Positions 1-8,974 of a DNA stretch of 64,000 nucleotides are shown one piece after another; position 1 is the first letter of the stretch, and each line of letters begins with the position of its first letter. The notes under the pieces are model-generated. The model was given only the letters and a program-made list of their open reading frames with translations. It had not been told where the DNA came from and did no database searches. The DNA is from Bradyrhizobium prioriisuperbiae (GTDB lineage: Bacteria > Pseudomonadota > Alphaproteobacteria > Rhizobiales > Xanthobacteraceae): positions 8,296,501 through 8,360,500 of the forward strand of contig NZ_CP135921.1 in NCBI RefSeq assembly GCF_032397745.1, given 5' to 3'. A program made the position numbers and the translations under genes.

Positions 1-542
1 TGATCATACAGATGCTCGACCAGTTCGGTGCGCGACACCACCCGGCCGGAGTGATGCATCAGATAGGCCAGCAAGCGATATTCATGGGAGGTCATCTTGA
101 TCGGATTACCGTCGACGCTGACGCGGCCGGTCCGGGTATCGAGCCGCACCGGCCCACAGGTCAATTCGCTTTGCGCATGCCCGGTCGAGCGGCGCAGCAG
201 CGCACGGATGCGCGCCAGAACCTCTTCGAGATGGAAAGGCTTCGGAACGTAGTCGTCGGCGCCGGCGTCGAAGCCCTGCACCTTGTCGCTCCAGCGATCC
301 CGCGCGGTCAGGATCAGCACCGGCATCGCGCGCCCATTGCGCCGCCACGCCTCCAGCACCGAGATGCCATCCATCTTCGGCAGACCAATGTCGAGCACGA
401 CGGCATCATAGGGCTCGGTGTCTCCGAGGAAGTGGCCTTCTTCGCCATCGAACGCGCGATCGACCACATAGCCTGCATCGGTCAGCGCGGTGGTGAGCTG
501 ACGATTGAGATCGGGATCATCTTCAACGACAAGAAGGCGCAA
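1..542 (-). CDS. OmpR/PhoP-type response regulator (3' end cut by window edge)
   Basis: DNA-binding response regulator of a two-component system, cytoplasmic. The frame read on the minus strand starts at a TTG at 542 with a GGAG ribosome site a few bases upstream; residues begin MRLLVVEDDPDLN. Receiver domain covers about residues 1-120: acidic pair EDD at 7-9, phosphoacceptor Asp in VLDIGLPKMDG near residue 51, and the conserved Lys in VPKPF near 101. The winged-helix effector domain follows and is cut by the left edge inside its last helices (RTELVEHLYD). The cognate histidine kinase would be expected just outside the window. The family call is firm; the regulon cannot be read from here. 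Confidence 0.93.
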   Translation of the reverse strand, partial: MRLLVVEDDPDLNRQLTTALTDAGYVVDRAFDGEEGHFLGDTEPYDAVVLDIGLPKMDGISVLEAWRRNGRAMPVLILTARDRWSDKVQGFDAGADDYVPKPFHLEEVLARIRALLRRSTGHAQSELTCGPVRLDTRTGRVSVDGNPIKMTSHEYRLLAYLMHHSGRVVSRTELVEHLYD

Positions 543-834
543 GATCGTCTCCGCAACATTCGATCGGCAATATCGCCGCGTCCTACATGACCTTTTTTGG
601 AGTGAATGTCCGATGAACGGGCGATTGCGGGCAACCTTACATTTTCTTCACCCGCATTGTCCGGACTTTCGAGAGCGCAGCAAAGCATCCATCCAGCCCA
701 TCGAGATCCATCGCAATATCGTCCAGCAACCGAAGCCCGGGCCGACACATGTCACCGGCGACGTCCGTCCGCCGACCGGCACGGACGGACATCGCGTCAT
801 TGACAGCCGACGCACGGCAATGCTCTCTCCCGGC
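543..834. other. divergent intergenic region between response regulator and protease
   Basis: About 290 bases separating the two divergent genes. It must hold both promoters, but I could not pick out a convincing -35/-10 pair or a clear direct repeat for the response regulator. No RNA gene is apparent. Confidence 0.4.
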
Positions 835-1611
835 ATGATCCGCCGCATGTTGCAAGCTGTCCATGTGACTATCGTCATGTTGCTGCCGCCCCAGCCGGCA
901 GCCGCGATGGTCGGCGGCGCGCCCGCGGATGCCTCCGCGACAGCGGTGGTCACCATTGTCGGTTCGCGCGGCAATTTCTGCACCGGCGCGCTGATTGCGC
1001 CCGACCTGGTGCTCTCCGCGGCTCACTGCACCATGCCGGGCGCGACCTACAAGATCGTCGACTATGACGCCAACCGGCAACCGCGCCTGCGCGACGTGAA
1101 ACAGGTGGTGTCGCATCCGCAATTCAACGTGCAGGGCATCCTGGCGCACCGCGCCAGCGCCGATGTCGCACTGCTGCAATTGGCGGCGCCGATGGCCGGA
1201 CACGCTGTCGCACCGCTCGGCGTTCCGCGCGCGCCCCTGGCGACCGGGAATGCCTTCTCGGTGTCGGGGATCGGCGTCACCGTCCGCGGCGACGGCCGCA
1301 GCGGCGGCGTGGCGCGGACCGCAGCGCTTGTGGCCACCGGCCAGCCCGGCTCGCTGCAGATCCGGCTGGTCGACCCCGCAACCAACAATGCCACGGCGGG
1401 CCTCGGCGCCTGCACCGGGGATTCCGGCGGTCCGGTGTTTGAGACCCAGAACGGACGGCCTGTGATCATCGGCGTGGTCAGTTGGTCGACCGGGGCCAAC
1501 AACACCGCCGGCTGCGGCGGCTTGACCGGCGTGACGCCGCTGACGCTCTATCGCGACTGGATCATGCAGACATCACGCAGTTGGGGCGCCGGCCCGGCGG
1601 GCACGCCCTAA
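835..1611 (+). CDS. secreted trypsin-like serine protease (S1 family)
   Basis: Extracytoplasmic chymotrypsin-fold protease, 258 aa with the start used here. An N-terminal signal peptide (RR, then a hydrophobic stretch ending PQPAAA near residue 24) leads into MVGGAP, which resembles the usual activation site. The catalytic triad is visible: His64 in SAAHC, Asp110 in SADVALL, Ser197 in TGDSGGPVF. Cysteines at the expected S1 places support disulfides. The frame is open far upstream, and ATGs at 820, 835 and 847 are all possible; 835 gives the best n-region, but no clear ribosome site decides it. Divergent from the response regulator, with about 290 bases between. Substrate unknown. Confidence 0.88.
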   Translation: MIRRMLQAVHVTIVMLLPPQPAAAMVGGAPADASATAVVTIVGSRGNFCTGALIAPDLVLSAAHCTMPGATYKIVDYDANRQPRLRDVKQVVSHPQFNVQGILAHRASADVALLQLAAPMAGHAVAPLGVPRAPLATGNAFSVSGIGVTVRGDGRSGGVARTAALVATGQPGSLQIRLVDPATNNATAGLGACTGDSGGPVFETQNGRPVIIGVVSWSTGANNTAGCGGLTGVTPLTLYRDWIMQTSRSWGAGPAGTP

Positions 1612-1624
1612 CAGCCGGTCAGGC

Positions 1625-1834
1625 TCACGCCTGCGGCTTCTGCGACGGCATCGAGGCCGCCTTGGCCTTAAACGCCTTGGACAGGGTTTCCAGGATTTCG
1701 CGCGTGGCAACGAACATGAAGGGCCCCTGCTCGGTTTCCAGCGCAATACCGACCAGTGTCGGATCGAGCGTGTTGTCGACCAGTTGATAGCCCTTCAGCG
1801 GAAGGGCCAGCCTGTCTTTCGGATTGTCCTGCAC
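1625..1834 (-). CDS. small conserved hypothetical protein (69 aa)
   Basis: Unrecognised small protein, no signal peptide or membrane segment. Start is a GTG at 1834 preceded by a clear GGGGAG ribosome site at good spacing. The body looks like one small alpha/beta unit (GYQLVDNTLDPTLVGIALET) ending in a Lys/Ala-rich tail. Its stop lies 13 bases from the stop of the convergent protease gene. The spacing, start site and codon use argue it is real; no function can be given. Confidence 0.7.
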   Translation of the reverse strand: MQDNPKDRLALPLKGYQLVDNTLDPTLVGIALETEQGPFMFVATREILETLSKAFKAKAASMPSQKPQA

Positions 1835-1962
1835 GTGTCGCTCCCCGCGGGCTGATGAAATGCGGCTGCGGGCTTAGACAAGAAACCGATCGCCGCCAAG
1901 CCCTCAAATGAAGCCCTGAATAGCCGATCAAAGCAGAGCCGGCGAAGTGCCGGCCTCTCGCC

Positions 1963-3549
1963 TTACTCGGCCATGTCGACCGAGGGCTTTGGCGCCTCGC
2001 CGAGCGAGCGCTCCTGCATGCGTGCGATCGACAGCGCGCCGGTGGCGAGCAGGATGGCGGCGGCAATGAACACATAGCGGAATGCCGCGATCATCTCGAC
2101 GCTCGAGGTCGATCCAAGATCGGGATGTTCAAGCGTGCCTGATGAGTTCGTACCCAGCGCCGCCAGCAGGATGGCGGTGAACAGCGCCACCGAGACCGCA
2201 GCCATCAGCGACCGGAAGAAATTCATCGCGCCGGTGACGGTTCCCACCAGATGCCGCGCAACCGCGGCCTGCACCGACACCACCGAAACCGGGAATGCTG
2301 TGCCGAGACCGAGCGCCAGCACCGACAACAGCGTCAGCACCGCCCACAGCGGCAGCGGCGTGAGAATCGCGAGCAGCGCCGCCGCGGTGGCGCCGAGCGA
2401 CAGTCCGAGCATCGAAATCCACTTGTAGCGTTTCATGTACATCATCACCCGGCCGGCCGCGGTGGCGCCCGGCACCGACAGCGCCACGATCGGGATCAGC
2501 GCCAGTCCTGCCTCGCTCGCCGTGAGATGATAGACCGCCTCGTAATACATCGGCATGTGCACGGTCAGGCCGACCATCACACCGATGGCGCAGGCCGCAG
2601 CGGTGATCGCGTAGGGAACCACCGGGCCGGTCAGCAGCGGCAGCGGCAGGAACGGTTCGTCGGCCCGGCGCGCGTGCCAGATGAAAACACCGGCGAATGC
2701 CAGCACCGAGCCCGCCAGCGCCAAGAGCGTCGGCGACAGCCACGCGAACTTGTTGCCGCCCCAGGTCAGCACCAGCAGGAAGGTAATGGCCGCGGCCATC
2801 AGCAACAGCCCGCCCAGCAGATCGAGTTGGCGCGGCTTGTGATGGATCGGCAGCTTCTTCAGTTTCGGCAGCAAAATACCGACGGCCAGCAACACCAGCG
2901 GCACGTTGATCCAGAAGATCACCGACCAATGCAGATGCTCGGCAATGACACCGCCGAGCACAGGACCGCCGATGCCGGCAGACACCCACACCGTGCTGAA
3001 GAACGCCTGGTACTGCGCCCGCTGCCGCGGCGTGATGATATCGGCCAGCACGGTCTGCACCAGCGGCAGGATACCGCCACCGCCGAGTCCTTGCAGGAAA
3101 CGGGCGAGAATCAGAATGAGCAGGTTGGGCGCCAGCGCGCACAACACCGAGCCCACCAGGAACAGGCCGAGCGCGGTCATCATCATGGCGCGGCGGCCGT
3201 AGATGTCGCTGAGCGAGCCGAACACCGGCGCCACCGAGGTCGACGACAGCAGGTACGCGGTGATCACCCAGGACAAATTGGTAACGTCGAAGAACTGCCG
3301 GCCGATGGTGGGCAGCGCGGTCGCGACAATGGTCTGGTCGAGGGCCGTGAGGAACATCGCGACCATCAGGCTGAGCACGATGGTGCGGACTTCCTTGTGA
3401 GACAGCGAATGCAGCGATGGCGCGGCGCCCTCCGTCACCGGAGGCGGCGTCACCGCGATCTGCGCTTCGAGCGTTTCCTCGTTGACGTCGTTTACGGCAA
3501 TGCCTGATACGTCCGCGGGAGCGCGGTTGGTGCGTGCAAGGTTGTCCAT
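1963..3549 (-). CDS. DHA2-family (14-TM) MFS drug exporter
   Basis: Inner-membrane proton-coupled efflux pump of the EmrB/QacA type, 528 aa, about 14 hydrophobic segments after a polar N-terminal stretch of about 55 residues. The MFS motif A region is visible after TM2 (SLSDIYGRRAMM) and the DHA motif near TM1 (ALDQTIVATALPTIG). An in-frame TTG lies upstream at 3576, but ATG 3549 has GCGGAG about five bases ahead and is preferred. No membrane-fusion partner sits beside it, so it may act alone. Substrate cannot be inferred. Confidence 0.92.
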   Translation of the reverse strand: MDNLARTNRAPADVSGIAVNDVNEETLEAQIAVTPPPVTEGAAPSLHSLSHKEVRTIVLSLMVAMFLTALDQTIVATALPTIGRQFFDVTNLSWVITAYLLSSTSVAPVFGSLSDIYGRRAMMMTALGLFLVGSVLCALAPNLLILILARFLQGLGGGGILPLVQTVLADIITPRQRAQYQAFFSTVWVSAGIGGPVLGGVIAEHLHWSVIFWINVPLVLLAVGILLPKLKKLPIHHKPRQLDLLGGLLLMAAAITFLLVLTWGGNKFAWLSPTLLALAGSVLAFAGVFIWHARRADEPFLPLPLLTGPVVPYAITAAACAIGVMVGLTVHMPMYYEAVYHLTASEAGLALIPIVALSVPGATAAGRVMMYMKRYKWISMLGLSLGATAAALLAILTPLPLWAVLTLLSVLALGLGTAFPVSVVSVQAAVARHLVGTVTGAMNFFRSLMAAVSVALFTAILLAALGTNSSGTLEHPDLGSTSSVEMIAAFRYVFIAAAILLATGALSIARMQERSLGEAPKPSVDMAE

Positions 3550-3700
3550 GGAACTCCGCAGCCTCACGGGCCGCAAATCGCGTTAGAATATCGATCTATT
3601 TAACAGAGCCCCGGCGCACCAATAAGGCCGTTTGAAGCATGGGCCTATCCCGCAACGGCATCCCGAACACCCGAATGTGATCGTGTGAATGCCGGCCGAC

Positions 3701-4216
3701 TCACGATTTCGGCCTGACCCGGCCCCGCGCGCGTTTCGGCAACAAAGCGGGCCAGCGCACGATGTGGTCTTCGAGGTCAGCATCATCGACCTCGTCCTCG
3801 CTGGCGACGACACGCCCGCGGACCGAGACTCCCGCTTCATGAACGGTATTGGGGTCGCCCGAGACCAGCGGGTGCCACCAGTAAAGATCGCGCCCTTCCG
3901 CGACCAGGCGGTAGCCACAGCTCGGTGGCAGCCAGTTCAGGGTGCGGACGTTCTCCGGGGACAGGCGCACGCAGTCCGACACCTTGGCGGAGCGGTTTGG
4001 ATAGTCCTTGCAGGCGCACAGACCCGCATCCAGCAGGGTGCAGGAGACGTGGGTGAAATAGATCTTCCCGGTGTCCTCGTCCTCGAGCTTTTCCAGGCAG
4101 CAGCGGGCGCAGCCATCGCACAGGCTTTCCCATTCGGCGTCGGACATCTCTTCCAACGTCTTGGTTTTCCAAAAGAAATCTGCTTGAGCCGAGGCCGGCC
4201 CGGATCGTTCGGCCAT
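3701..4216 (-). CDS. YcgN/UPF0260-type cysteine cluster protein
   Basis: Small cytoplasmic protein of the YkgJ/YcgN cysteine-cluster superfamily, 171 aa (family members run about 150-170). The cluster CDGCARCC spans residues 33-40, followed by a CTLLD...CACKDYPNR region and VSDCVRLSP, which together supply the conserved Cys set likely to bind metal or an Fe-S cluster. Biochemical role of the family is not established. No operon partner: the PBP gene starts about 290 bases away on the other strand. Confidence 0.88.
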   Translation of the reverse strand: MAERSGPASAQADFFWKTKTLEEMSDAEWESLCDGCARCCLEKLEDEDTGKIYFTHVSCTLLDAGLCACKDYPNRSAKVSDCVRLSPENVRTLNWLPPSCGYRLVAEGRDLYWWHPLVSGDPNTVHEAGVSVRGRVVASEDEVDDADLEDHIVRWPALLPKRARGRVRPKS

Positions 4217-4504
4217 AATGCCTCAAACCGGTGATTGCGGGTGCATAGTCTCACTTCTAGGCATCCGGGCAGCCGAGGGGAAGTGGCAAGCCTCGAATCC
4301 CAGCTGAAAAAGCCGGGGAACAGCATTAGCCGTTTTCCCGGAATCTCAAGTGGAGCATTGGTTTATGCCCTATGCTCGGCTAGAAGGTGGCCGAGTCCCA
4401 AGCGGCGAATTACCGTCGCCATAGGGTTGCCTTATCGCATCCGCATCGTCTCACCGGCGCGCCGTTGGGCTGCCTGAGCGGCGCGAAGTTGGTCGAAGGT
4501 TCCG
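4217..4504. other. intergenic region upstream of the PBP gene
   Basis: Divergent spacer of about 290 bases carrying the promoters of the cysteine-cluster gene and of the PBP gene. Nothing beyond the AAGG ribosome site before 4505 could be assigned; no RNA gene or repeat was seen. Confidence 0.4.
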
Positions 4505-6790
4505 GTGCGCAACGAAACGCCGAACAACTGGACAACGAAAATCCGGCATTTCCTGCTGGATCTCGACGCGCGCATCGATTCCACCCTGTTCTCGTCCGGC
4601 GCCGGCATCCGCGAGCTCTATGAGCGGTTCTCGACCTTCATGGACCGCTTCTATGTCGGCCGCTGGAAGCGCTGGGTCTTTATCGAGCCGCTGTCGGAAG
4701 CCGCCACCATCGGCCTCGGCGGCCTGATCCTGATGCTGGCGCTGGCGGTGCCGGCGTTTCGCGAGACCGCCGACGAGGACTGGCTGAAGAAGTCCGATCT
4801 CGCCGTCACCTTCCTCGATCGTTACGGCAACGTGATCGGCAGCCGCGGCATCAAGCACAACGATTCCATTCCGCTGGAAGAGTTTCCGGACCATCTGATC
4901 AAGGCGACGCTGGCCACCGAAGACCGTCGCTTCTACGACCATTTCGGCATCGACATCGCCGGCACCGCCCGCGCGCTGGTGACCAACGCCCAGGCCGGCG
5001 GCGTGCGCCAGGGCGGCTCCTCGATCACCCAGCAGCTCGCCAAGAACCTGTTCCTCTCCAACGAGCGCACCATCGAGCGCAAGGTCAACGAAGCGTTCCT
5101 GGCGATCTGGCTGGAAACCCGGCTGACCAAGAACGAGATCCTCAAGCTCTATCTCGACCGTGCCTACATGGGCGGCGGCACTTTCGGCGTCGACGGCGCG
5201 GCGCATTTCTATTTCAACAAGTCGGCGCGCGACGTGAACCTGGCTGAGGCCGCCATGCTCGCCGGGCTGTTCAAGGCGCCGACCAAATACGCCCCGCACA
5301 TCAACCTGCCGGCCGCCCGCGCCCGCGCCAACGTCGTGCTCGACAACCTGGTCGAGGCCGGGTTCATGAGCGAAGGCCAGGTGTTCGGTGCCCGGCGCAA
5401 TCCCGCCACTGCGGTGGACCGGCGCGACGAGAATTCGCCGAACTACTATCTGGACTGGGCGTTCGATGAGATGCGTAGGCTCGTCAACACCCTCCCGAAA
5501 TCCTACACCGAGCGGGTGTTCGTGGTCCGCACCGCGATCGACATGAATGTGCAGCGCGCAGCCGAAGGCGCGATCGAGAACCAGTTGCGCCAGTTCGGCC
5601 GCGACTATCATGCGACCCAGGCCGCAACGGTCGTCTCGGACCTCGATGGCGGCATACGCGCCATGGTCGGCGGCCGCGACTATGGCGCCAGCCAGTTCAA
5701 CCGCGCCGTCGACGCCATGCGCCAGCCCGGCTCCTCGTTCAAGCCCTATGTCTACACCACGGCGCTGCTGAACGGCTACAAACCGACATCGATCATTGTC
5801 GACGGCCCGGTGTGCATCGGCAACTGGTGCCCACAGAACTATGGCCGCTCCTATTCCGGCTCGGTGACGCTGACCCAGGCCATCACCCGCTCGATCAATG
5901 TTGTGCCGGTGAAGCTGTCGATCGCGATGGGCGGCAAGGAGGGCCCGAAGGCCGGCCGCGCCAAGATCATCGAGACGGCGCGGAAATTCGGCATCACGGC
6001 GCCGCTGCCCGACACGCCCTCGCTGCCGATCGGCTCCGACGAAGTCAGCGTGGTCGAGCACGCGGTGGCGTACGCCACCTTCCCGAACAAGGGCAAAGCC
6101 GTGAAGCCGCACGCGGTGCTGGAAGTGCGCACCGGTGCCGGCGACCCGGTCTGGCGCTGGGACCGCGACGGCAAGAAGCCGAACCAGGCGATCCCCGCCT
6201 CGGTCGCCGCAGACATGGCCGGCATGATGAGCCATGTGGTCGAAGAAGGCACCGCGCGGCGCGCGCAACTCGACGGCATTCCGGCCGCCGGCAAGACCGG
6301 CACCACCAACAATTTCCGCGACGCCTGGTTCGTCGGCTACACCGGCAACTTCACCTGCGCGGTCTGGTACGGCAACGACGACTATTCGCCGACCAACCGC
6401 ATGACCGGCGGTTCGCTGCCGGCACAGACCTGGCACGACATCATGGTGGTGGCGCATCAGGGCGTCGAGATCCGCGACCTTGCCGGCGTCGGCGCCGGCA
6501 AGAAGCTGCCGCAGGACGCTTCGGCCGCCGCATCGAAGACGCCGGAAATCATGCCGGGACCACCGCCGATTCTGACCCGTCGCGGCGCCGATATCCTGGT
6601 GCGAGTCGAGAAGCTGCTGGACGATGCCGCAAAGACTGCATCGAAGACGTCGGCAAACGATCCGCCCAAGCCGGGCGATCCCACAAAAAAATCCTCGTCG
6701 AGTGCGCCGGCCTTCCCGGATAGTTTTGCTGCGGCAACGCCGGAGCCAACGACCGGCAGCGCCTCCTCAGCGGCGCCGCGCAAGAATTGA
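4505..6790 (+). CDS. class A penicillin-binding protein (PBP1A-like)
   Basis: Bifunctional peptidoglycan synthase in the inner membrane, 761 aa. Order: cytoplasmic tail, TM near residues 70-88, glycosyltransferase domain with catalytic Glu139 in ATEDRRFYDHFG and the downstream GGSSITQQLAKN motif, then transpeptidase domain with S410-xx-K413 (PGSSFKP), S463-I-N465 and K597-T-G599. The C-terminal tail is disordered and Pro/Ser/Lys rich. GTG start at 4505 follows AAGG by about six bases. The DUF1214 gene begins 10 bases after its stop, suggesting a shared transcript. Polymerises lipid II strands and crosslinks them. Confidence 0.95.
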   Translation: MRNETPNNWTTKIRHFLLDLDARIDSTLFSSGAGIRELYERFSTFMDRFYVGRWKRWVFIEPLSEAATIGLGGLILMLALAVPAFRETADEDWLKKSDLAVTFLDRYGNVIGSRGIKHNDSIPLEEFPDHLIKATLATEDRRFYDHFGIDIAGTARALVTNAQAGGVRQGGSSITQQLAKNLFLSNERTIERKVNEAFLAIWLETRLTKNEILKLYLDRAYMGGGTFGVDGAAHFYFNKSARDVNLAEAAMLAGLFKAPTKYAPHINLPAARARANVVLDNLVEAGFMSEGQVFGARRNPATAVDRRDENSPNYYLDWAFDEMRRLVNTLPKSYTERVFVVRTAIDMNVQRAAEGAIENQLRQFGRDYHATQAATVVSDLDGGIRAMVGGRDYGASQFNRAVDAMRQPGSSFKPYVYTTALLNGYKPTSIIVDGPVCIGNWCPQNYGRSYSGSVTLTQAITRSINVVPVKLSIAMGGKEGPKAGRAKIIETARKFGITAPLPDTPSLPIGSDEVSVVEHAVAYATFPNKGKAVKPHAVLEVRTGAGDPVWRWDRDGKKPNQAIPASVAADMAGMMSHVVEEGTARRAQLDGIPAAGKTGTTNNFRDAWFVGYTGNFTCAVWYGNDDYSPTNRMTGGSLPAQTWHDIMVVAHQGVEIRDLAGVGAGKKLPQDASAAASKTPEIMPGPPPILTRRGADILVRVEKLLDDAAKTASKTSANDPPKPGDPTKKSSSSAPAFPDSFAAATPEPTTGSASSAAPRKN

Positions 6791-6800
6791 TCCGGACCAG

Positions 6801-7379
6801 ATGCGGCTGATCCTGACCTCAGTGCTGGCGCTGGTGATCGCAACCGCGGTCGGCCTCGGCGTGACCTGGGTCACGGCCACGCGTGGCGTCAATATCGGAA
6901 CCCTGACAATCGGGGCTTGGAAGGCCCGCCCCCGCACCGGCAGCAGCGATATCGACCCCTACGCCCGCGCCTCGGTGGCGCGCAGCGGCGAACTTCCCGT
7001 GGGCACCGGCGACGGCATCGCCTTCACCGCGACCACCGATGACAGCAAGCGCCCGCTCGACGGCCGCTGCGATGTCGTGGTCAGCGGCGTCACGCCGGCC
7101 GCACGATTCTGGACGCTGACGCTGTACGACCCCAAAGGCCAACTCGTCGCCAACGGCATGAATCGCTACGGCTTCACCAGCCAGGAGATCGTGCGCGGCT
7201 CCGACGGCGCCTTCGAGCTGCGCATCACTTCGCGCGCCCGCGCCGGCAACTGGCTGCCGACCGGGGGCCTCGACCGCTATATGCTGATGCTGCGGCTGTA
7301 CGATACGCCGGTCGGGGTTGCGACGCGGACCCAGCGCGACGCGCCGATGCCGACAATCGCCACGGTGGGGTGCCCATGA
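6801..7379 (+). CDS. DUF1214 domain envelope protein
   Basis: 192-aa protein with one N-terminal hydrophobic anchor or signal (residues about 3-24) and a periplasmic DUF1214 beta-rich domain; the tract WTLTLYDPKGQLVANGMNRY and the later LPTGGLDRYMLMLRLYDTP are typical of that family. Function of DUF1214 is unknown. It lies directly after the PBP gene, and its stop overlaps the next start as ATGA at 7376, so the two DUF genes are translationally coupled. In longer relatives DUF1254 and DUF1214 are fused in one chain; here they are split and in reversed order. Confidence 0.85.
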   Translation: MRLILTSVLALVIATAVGLGVTWVTATRGVNIGTLTIGAWKARPRTGSSDIDPYARASVARSGELPVGTGDGIAFTATTDDSKRPLDGRCDVVVSGVTPAARFWTLTLYDPKGQLVANGMNRYGFTSQEIVRGSDGAFELRITSRARAGNWLPTGGLDRYMLMLRLYDTPVGVATRTQRDAPMPTIATVGCP

Positions 7380-7939
7380 TCCGGCTTGTGCTCACCATTC
7401 TCGGCGGCATCCTGCTTGGCGGGATCGTGCATCTGGTCAGCGTGCTGGCCTTGCCGCGCATCGCCAGCCTCGACGCCTATTCGCGGCTGGTGCCGCTGAC
7501 GACATCAAACGCCGTGACGCAGCTGCCGTCCGCAGAGCCCGGCACCACCACCATGCCGTTCATGGATCCAGCCTTTGCCACCGCGGTGTGCCGCTATGAC
7601 CTGGCGAAAGGGCCGATCAAGCTCACAGTGCCGGTGAGCCAGGCCTACACGTCAGTGTCGTTCTACACCCGCAGCGACGTCGCCTATTACGCGATCAACG
7701 ATCGTTCAGCCGGCCGCAAGGTGATCGAGCTCGACCTGATGACCGAAGCCCAGCACGCCGAAGTGCCCGACGACGAGGAAGTCACCGCCGCCGACCGGCT
7801 GATCATCGACTCGCCCACCGCCACCGGGTTGATCGTGCTCAAGGCGCTGGCACCCGAACCCGGCTTGATGCCGCAGGCGCAGGCGTCGCTTGCGGCCGCG
7901 ACCTGCAAGCTGCAGGCCTCACCGGTGGCGGCGCGCTGA
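7376..7939 (+). CDS. DUF1254 domain envelope protein
   Basis: 187-aa protein with an N-terminal membrane anchor (VLTILGGILLGGIVHLVSVL) followed by a DUF1254-like periplasmic domain (DPAFATAVCRYDLAKGPI, SVSFYTRSDVAYYAIND). ATG 7376 overlaps the upstream stop by four bases; a GTG two codons upstream is an alternative. Works most likely with the neighbouring DUF1214 protein, given that the two domains are often fused elsewhere. Biochemical role unknown. Confidence 0.83.
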   Translation: MIRLVLTILGGILLGGIVHLVSVLALPRIASLDAYSRLVPLTTSNAVTQLPSAEPGTTTMPFMDPAFATAVCRYDLAKGPIKLTVPVSQAYTSVSFYTRSDVAYYAINDRSAGRKVIELDLMTEAQHAEVPDDEEVTAADRLIIDSPTATGLIVLKALAPEPGLMPQAQASLAAATCKLQASPVAAR

Positions 7940-7955
7940 TCGCGGAAGAGCTCCG
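7939..7955. terminator. hairpin at the end of the PBP-DUF1254 operon
   Basis: Inverted repeat CGCGGA / TCCGCG with a five-base loop right after the DUF1254 stop and before the convergent LysR gene. There is no T-run on either side, so intrinsic termination is only a possibility. Confidence 0.35.
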
Positions 7956-7995
7956 CGTCCCTTGTGCAAAGCGCCTGCCGATCTCTCCGCTCCGG

Positions 7996-8889
7996 CTACG
8001 GCGTGCTGGTGTCGATCTTTGTGGTGGCAAAGCTCTGACGCAGCCATTTTGCGGCCGGTCCCGCGGGACGCTGCTTGTGCCACACCACGTCAAGCGCGAC
8101 GGGGTAAGCACCTTCGTCAAATTCAAGCGCAGGGATCGCAAGTTCCGACGCGATGGAGGAATGCGCGATGATGTGCGCCGGGATCAGCGCCCAGCCGATG
8201 CCGTTCTTGAGGATCTGCAGGATCACCCAGTGGCTCTCCACCCACCACACCTCCGCGGCAACGCGGAGCCTGTGGCGTTCAGTGCCTTCGGTTCGGACCG
8301 TGACCATGATCTGCCGATGCCGCTTCAGCTCCTCCCAATCCACGCGCGCATTCGCGAGCGGATGGTTTTTGCCGCAGACGAGTTTCAGCGGCACCCAGCC
8401 GATGGTGTGGAAGCCGAGTTCCGTCGGCAGGCTCTCCTGGCGCCACATGACGCCAAGGTCGGCCTTTCCATCCAGCACCAGACGACTGACGTCCTCCATG
8501 ATCGGAAACAGCAGTTCGAGTTCGACATGCGGAAAGCGCGCGGCGAATTCTGCGAACAGTTCTCCGACTGTGGTTTCCGGGTAAAGCTCGTCGATCGCCA
8601 CCACCAGCCGCTTCTCGACATGGGCCTCGAAGCTGCTGGCCACGCCGATCAGATGCTCGCGCCGATCGAGGATCACCTTCGCTTCCGGCAGCAGCCGCGC
8701 GCCCGCCTCGGTCAGGGTCGGATTGCGACCTGCGCGGCTGAACAGAGCGACGCCGAGATCCTCCTCCAGGTTCGAGACGTGGGTACTGACTGCCGACTGC
8801 GCCTTTTTGAGACCGCGCGCCGCCGCCGAGAACGACCCCTGCTCGGCTGCCGCGACGAACGCCTCCAGCTGATCCATCGAAATGGCCAT
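7996..8889 (-). CDS. LysR-type regulator, divergent from PACE efflux gene
   Basis: 297-aa LysR-type transcription factor: N-terminal winged HTH (about residues 3-62, SFSAAARGLKKAQSAVSTHVSNLEEDLG) and a periplasmic-binding-like effector domain from about residue 90. It is transcribed away from the PACE efflux gene across an 85-base region carrying TATCT/AGATA inverted repeats, the classical arrangement for a LysR protein controlling its divergent neighbour. In Acinetobacter the PACE pump AceI is controlled by the LysR protein AceR; here the link is inferred from position only. Confidence 0.92.
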   Translation of the reverse strand: MAISMDQLEAFVAAAEQGSFSAAARGLKKAQSAVSTHVSNLEEDLGVALFSRAGRNPTLTEAGARLLPEAKVILDRREHLIGVASSFEAHVEKRLVVAIDELYPETTVGELFAEFAARFPHVELELLFPIMEDVSRLVLDGKADLGVMWRQESLPTELGFHTIGWVPLKLVCGKNHPLANARVDWEELKRHRQIMVTVRTEGTERHRLRVAAEVWWVESHWVILQILKNGIGWALIPAHIIAHSSIASELAIPALEFDEGAYPVALDVVWHKQRPAGPAAKWLRQSFATTKIDTSTP

Positions 8890-8890
8890 C

Positions 8891-8940
8891 TATCTATTTT
8901 CCAGATATTATCTAACTTTATACTAGCAAAAAATCAGATA
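8891..8940. promoter_or_regulatory. candidate LysR operator and PACE promoter
   Basis: Two copies of a TATCT...AGATA pair in the divergent spacer: TATCT-N7-AGATA at 8891-8907 (a T-N11-A type LysR box) and a second TATCT at 8909-8913 with AGATA at 8936-8940. A -10-like TATACT is at 8919-8924, facing the efflux gene; its -35 is weak, as expected for an activated promoter. The assignment to the adjacent LysR protein is inference. Confidence 0.5.
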
Positions 8941-8974
8941 GAAACCAGCCACAACACCAAGAAAGGGTTTCATC

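Noticed and set aside
2251..3507. Long plus-strand open frame (418 codons) opposite the MFS gene
   Set aside because: Antisense shadow of a GC-rich membrane protein gene; composition is Arg/Gln/His-rich with no domain, while the minus-strand MFS product is clear.
4451..6457. 668-codon minus-strand open frame opposite the PBP gene
   Set aside because: Shadow of codon bias; the plus strand carries all PBP catalytic motifs.
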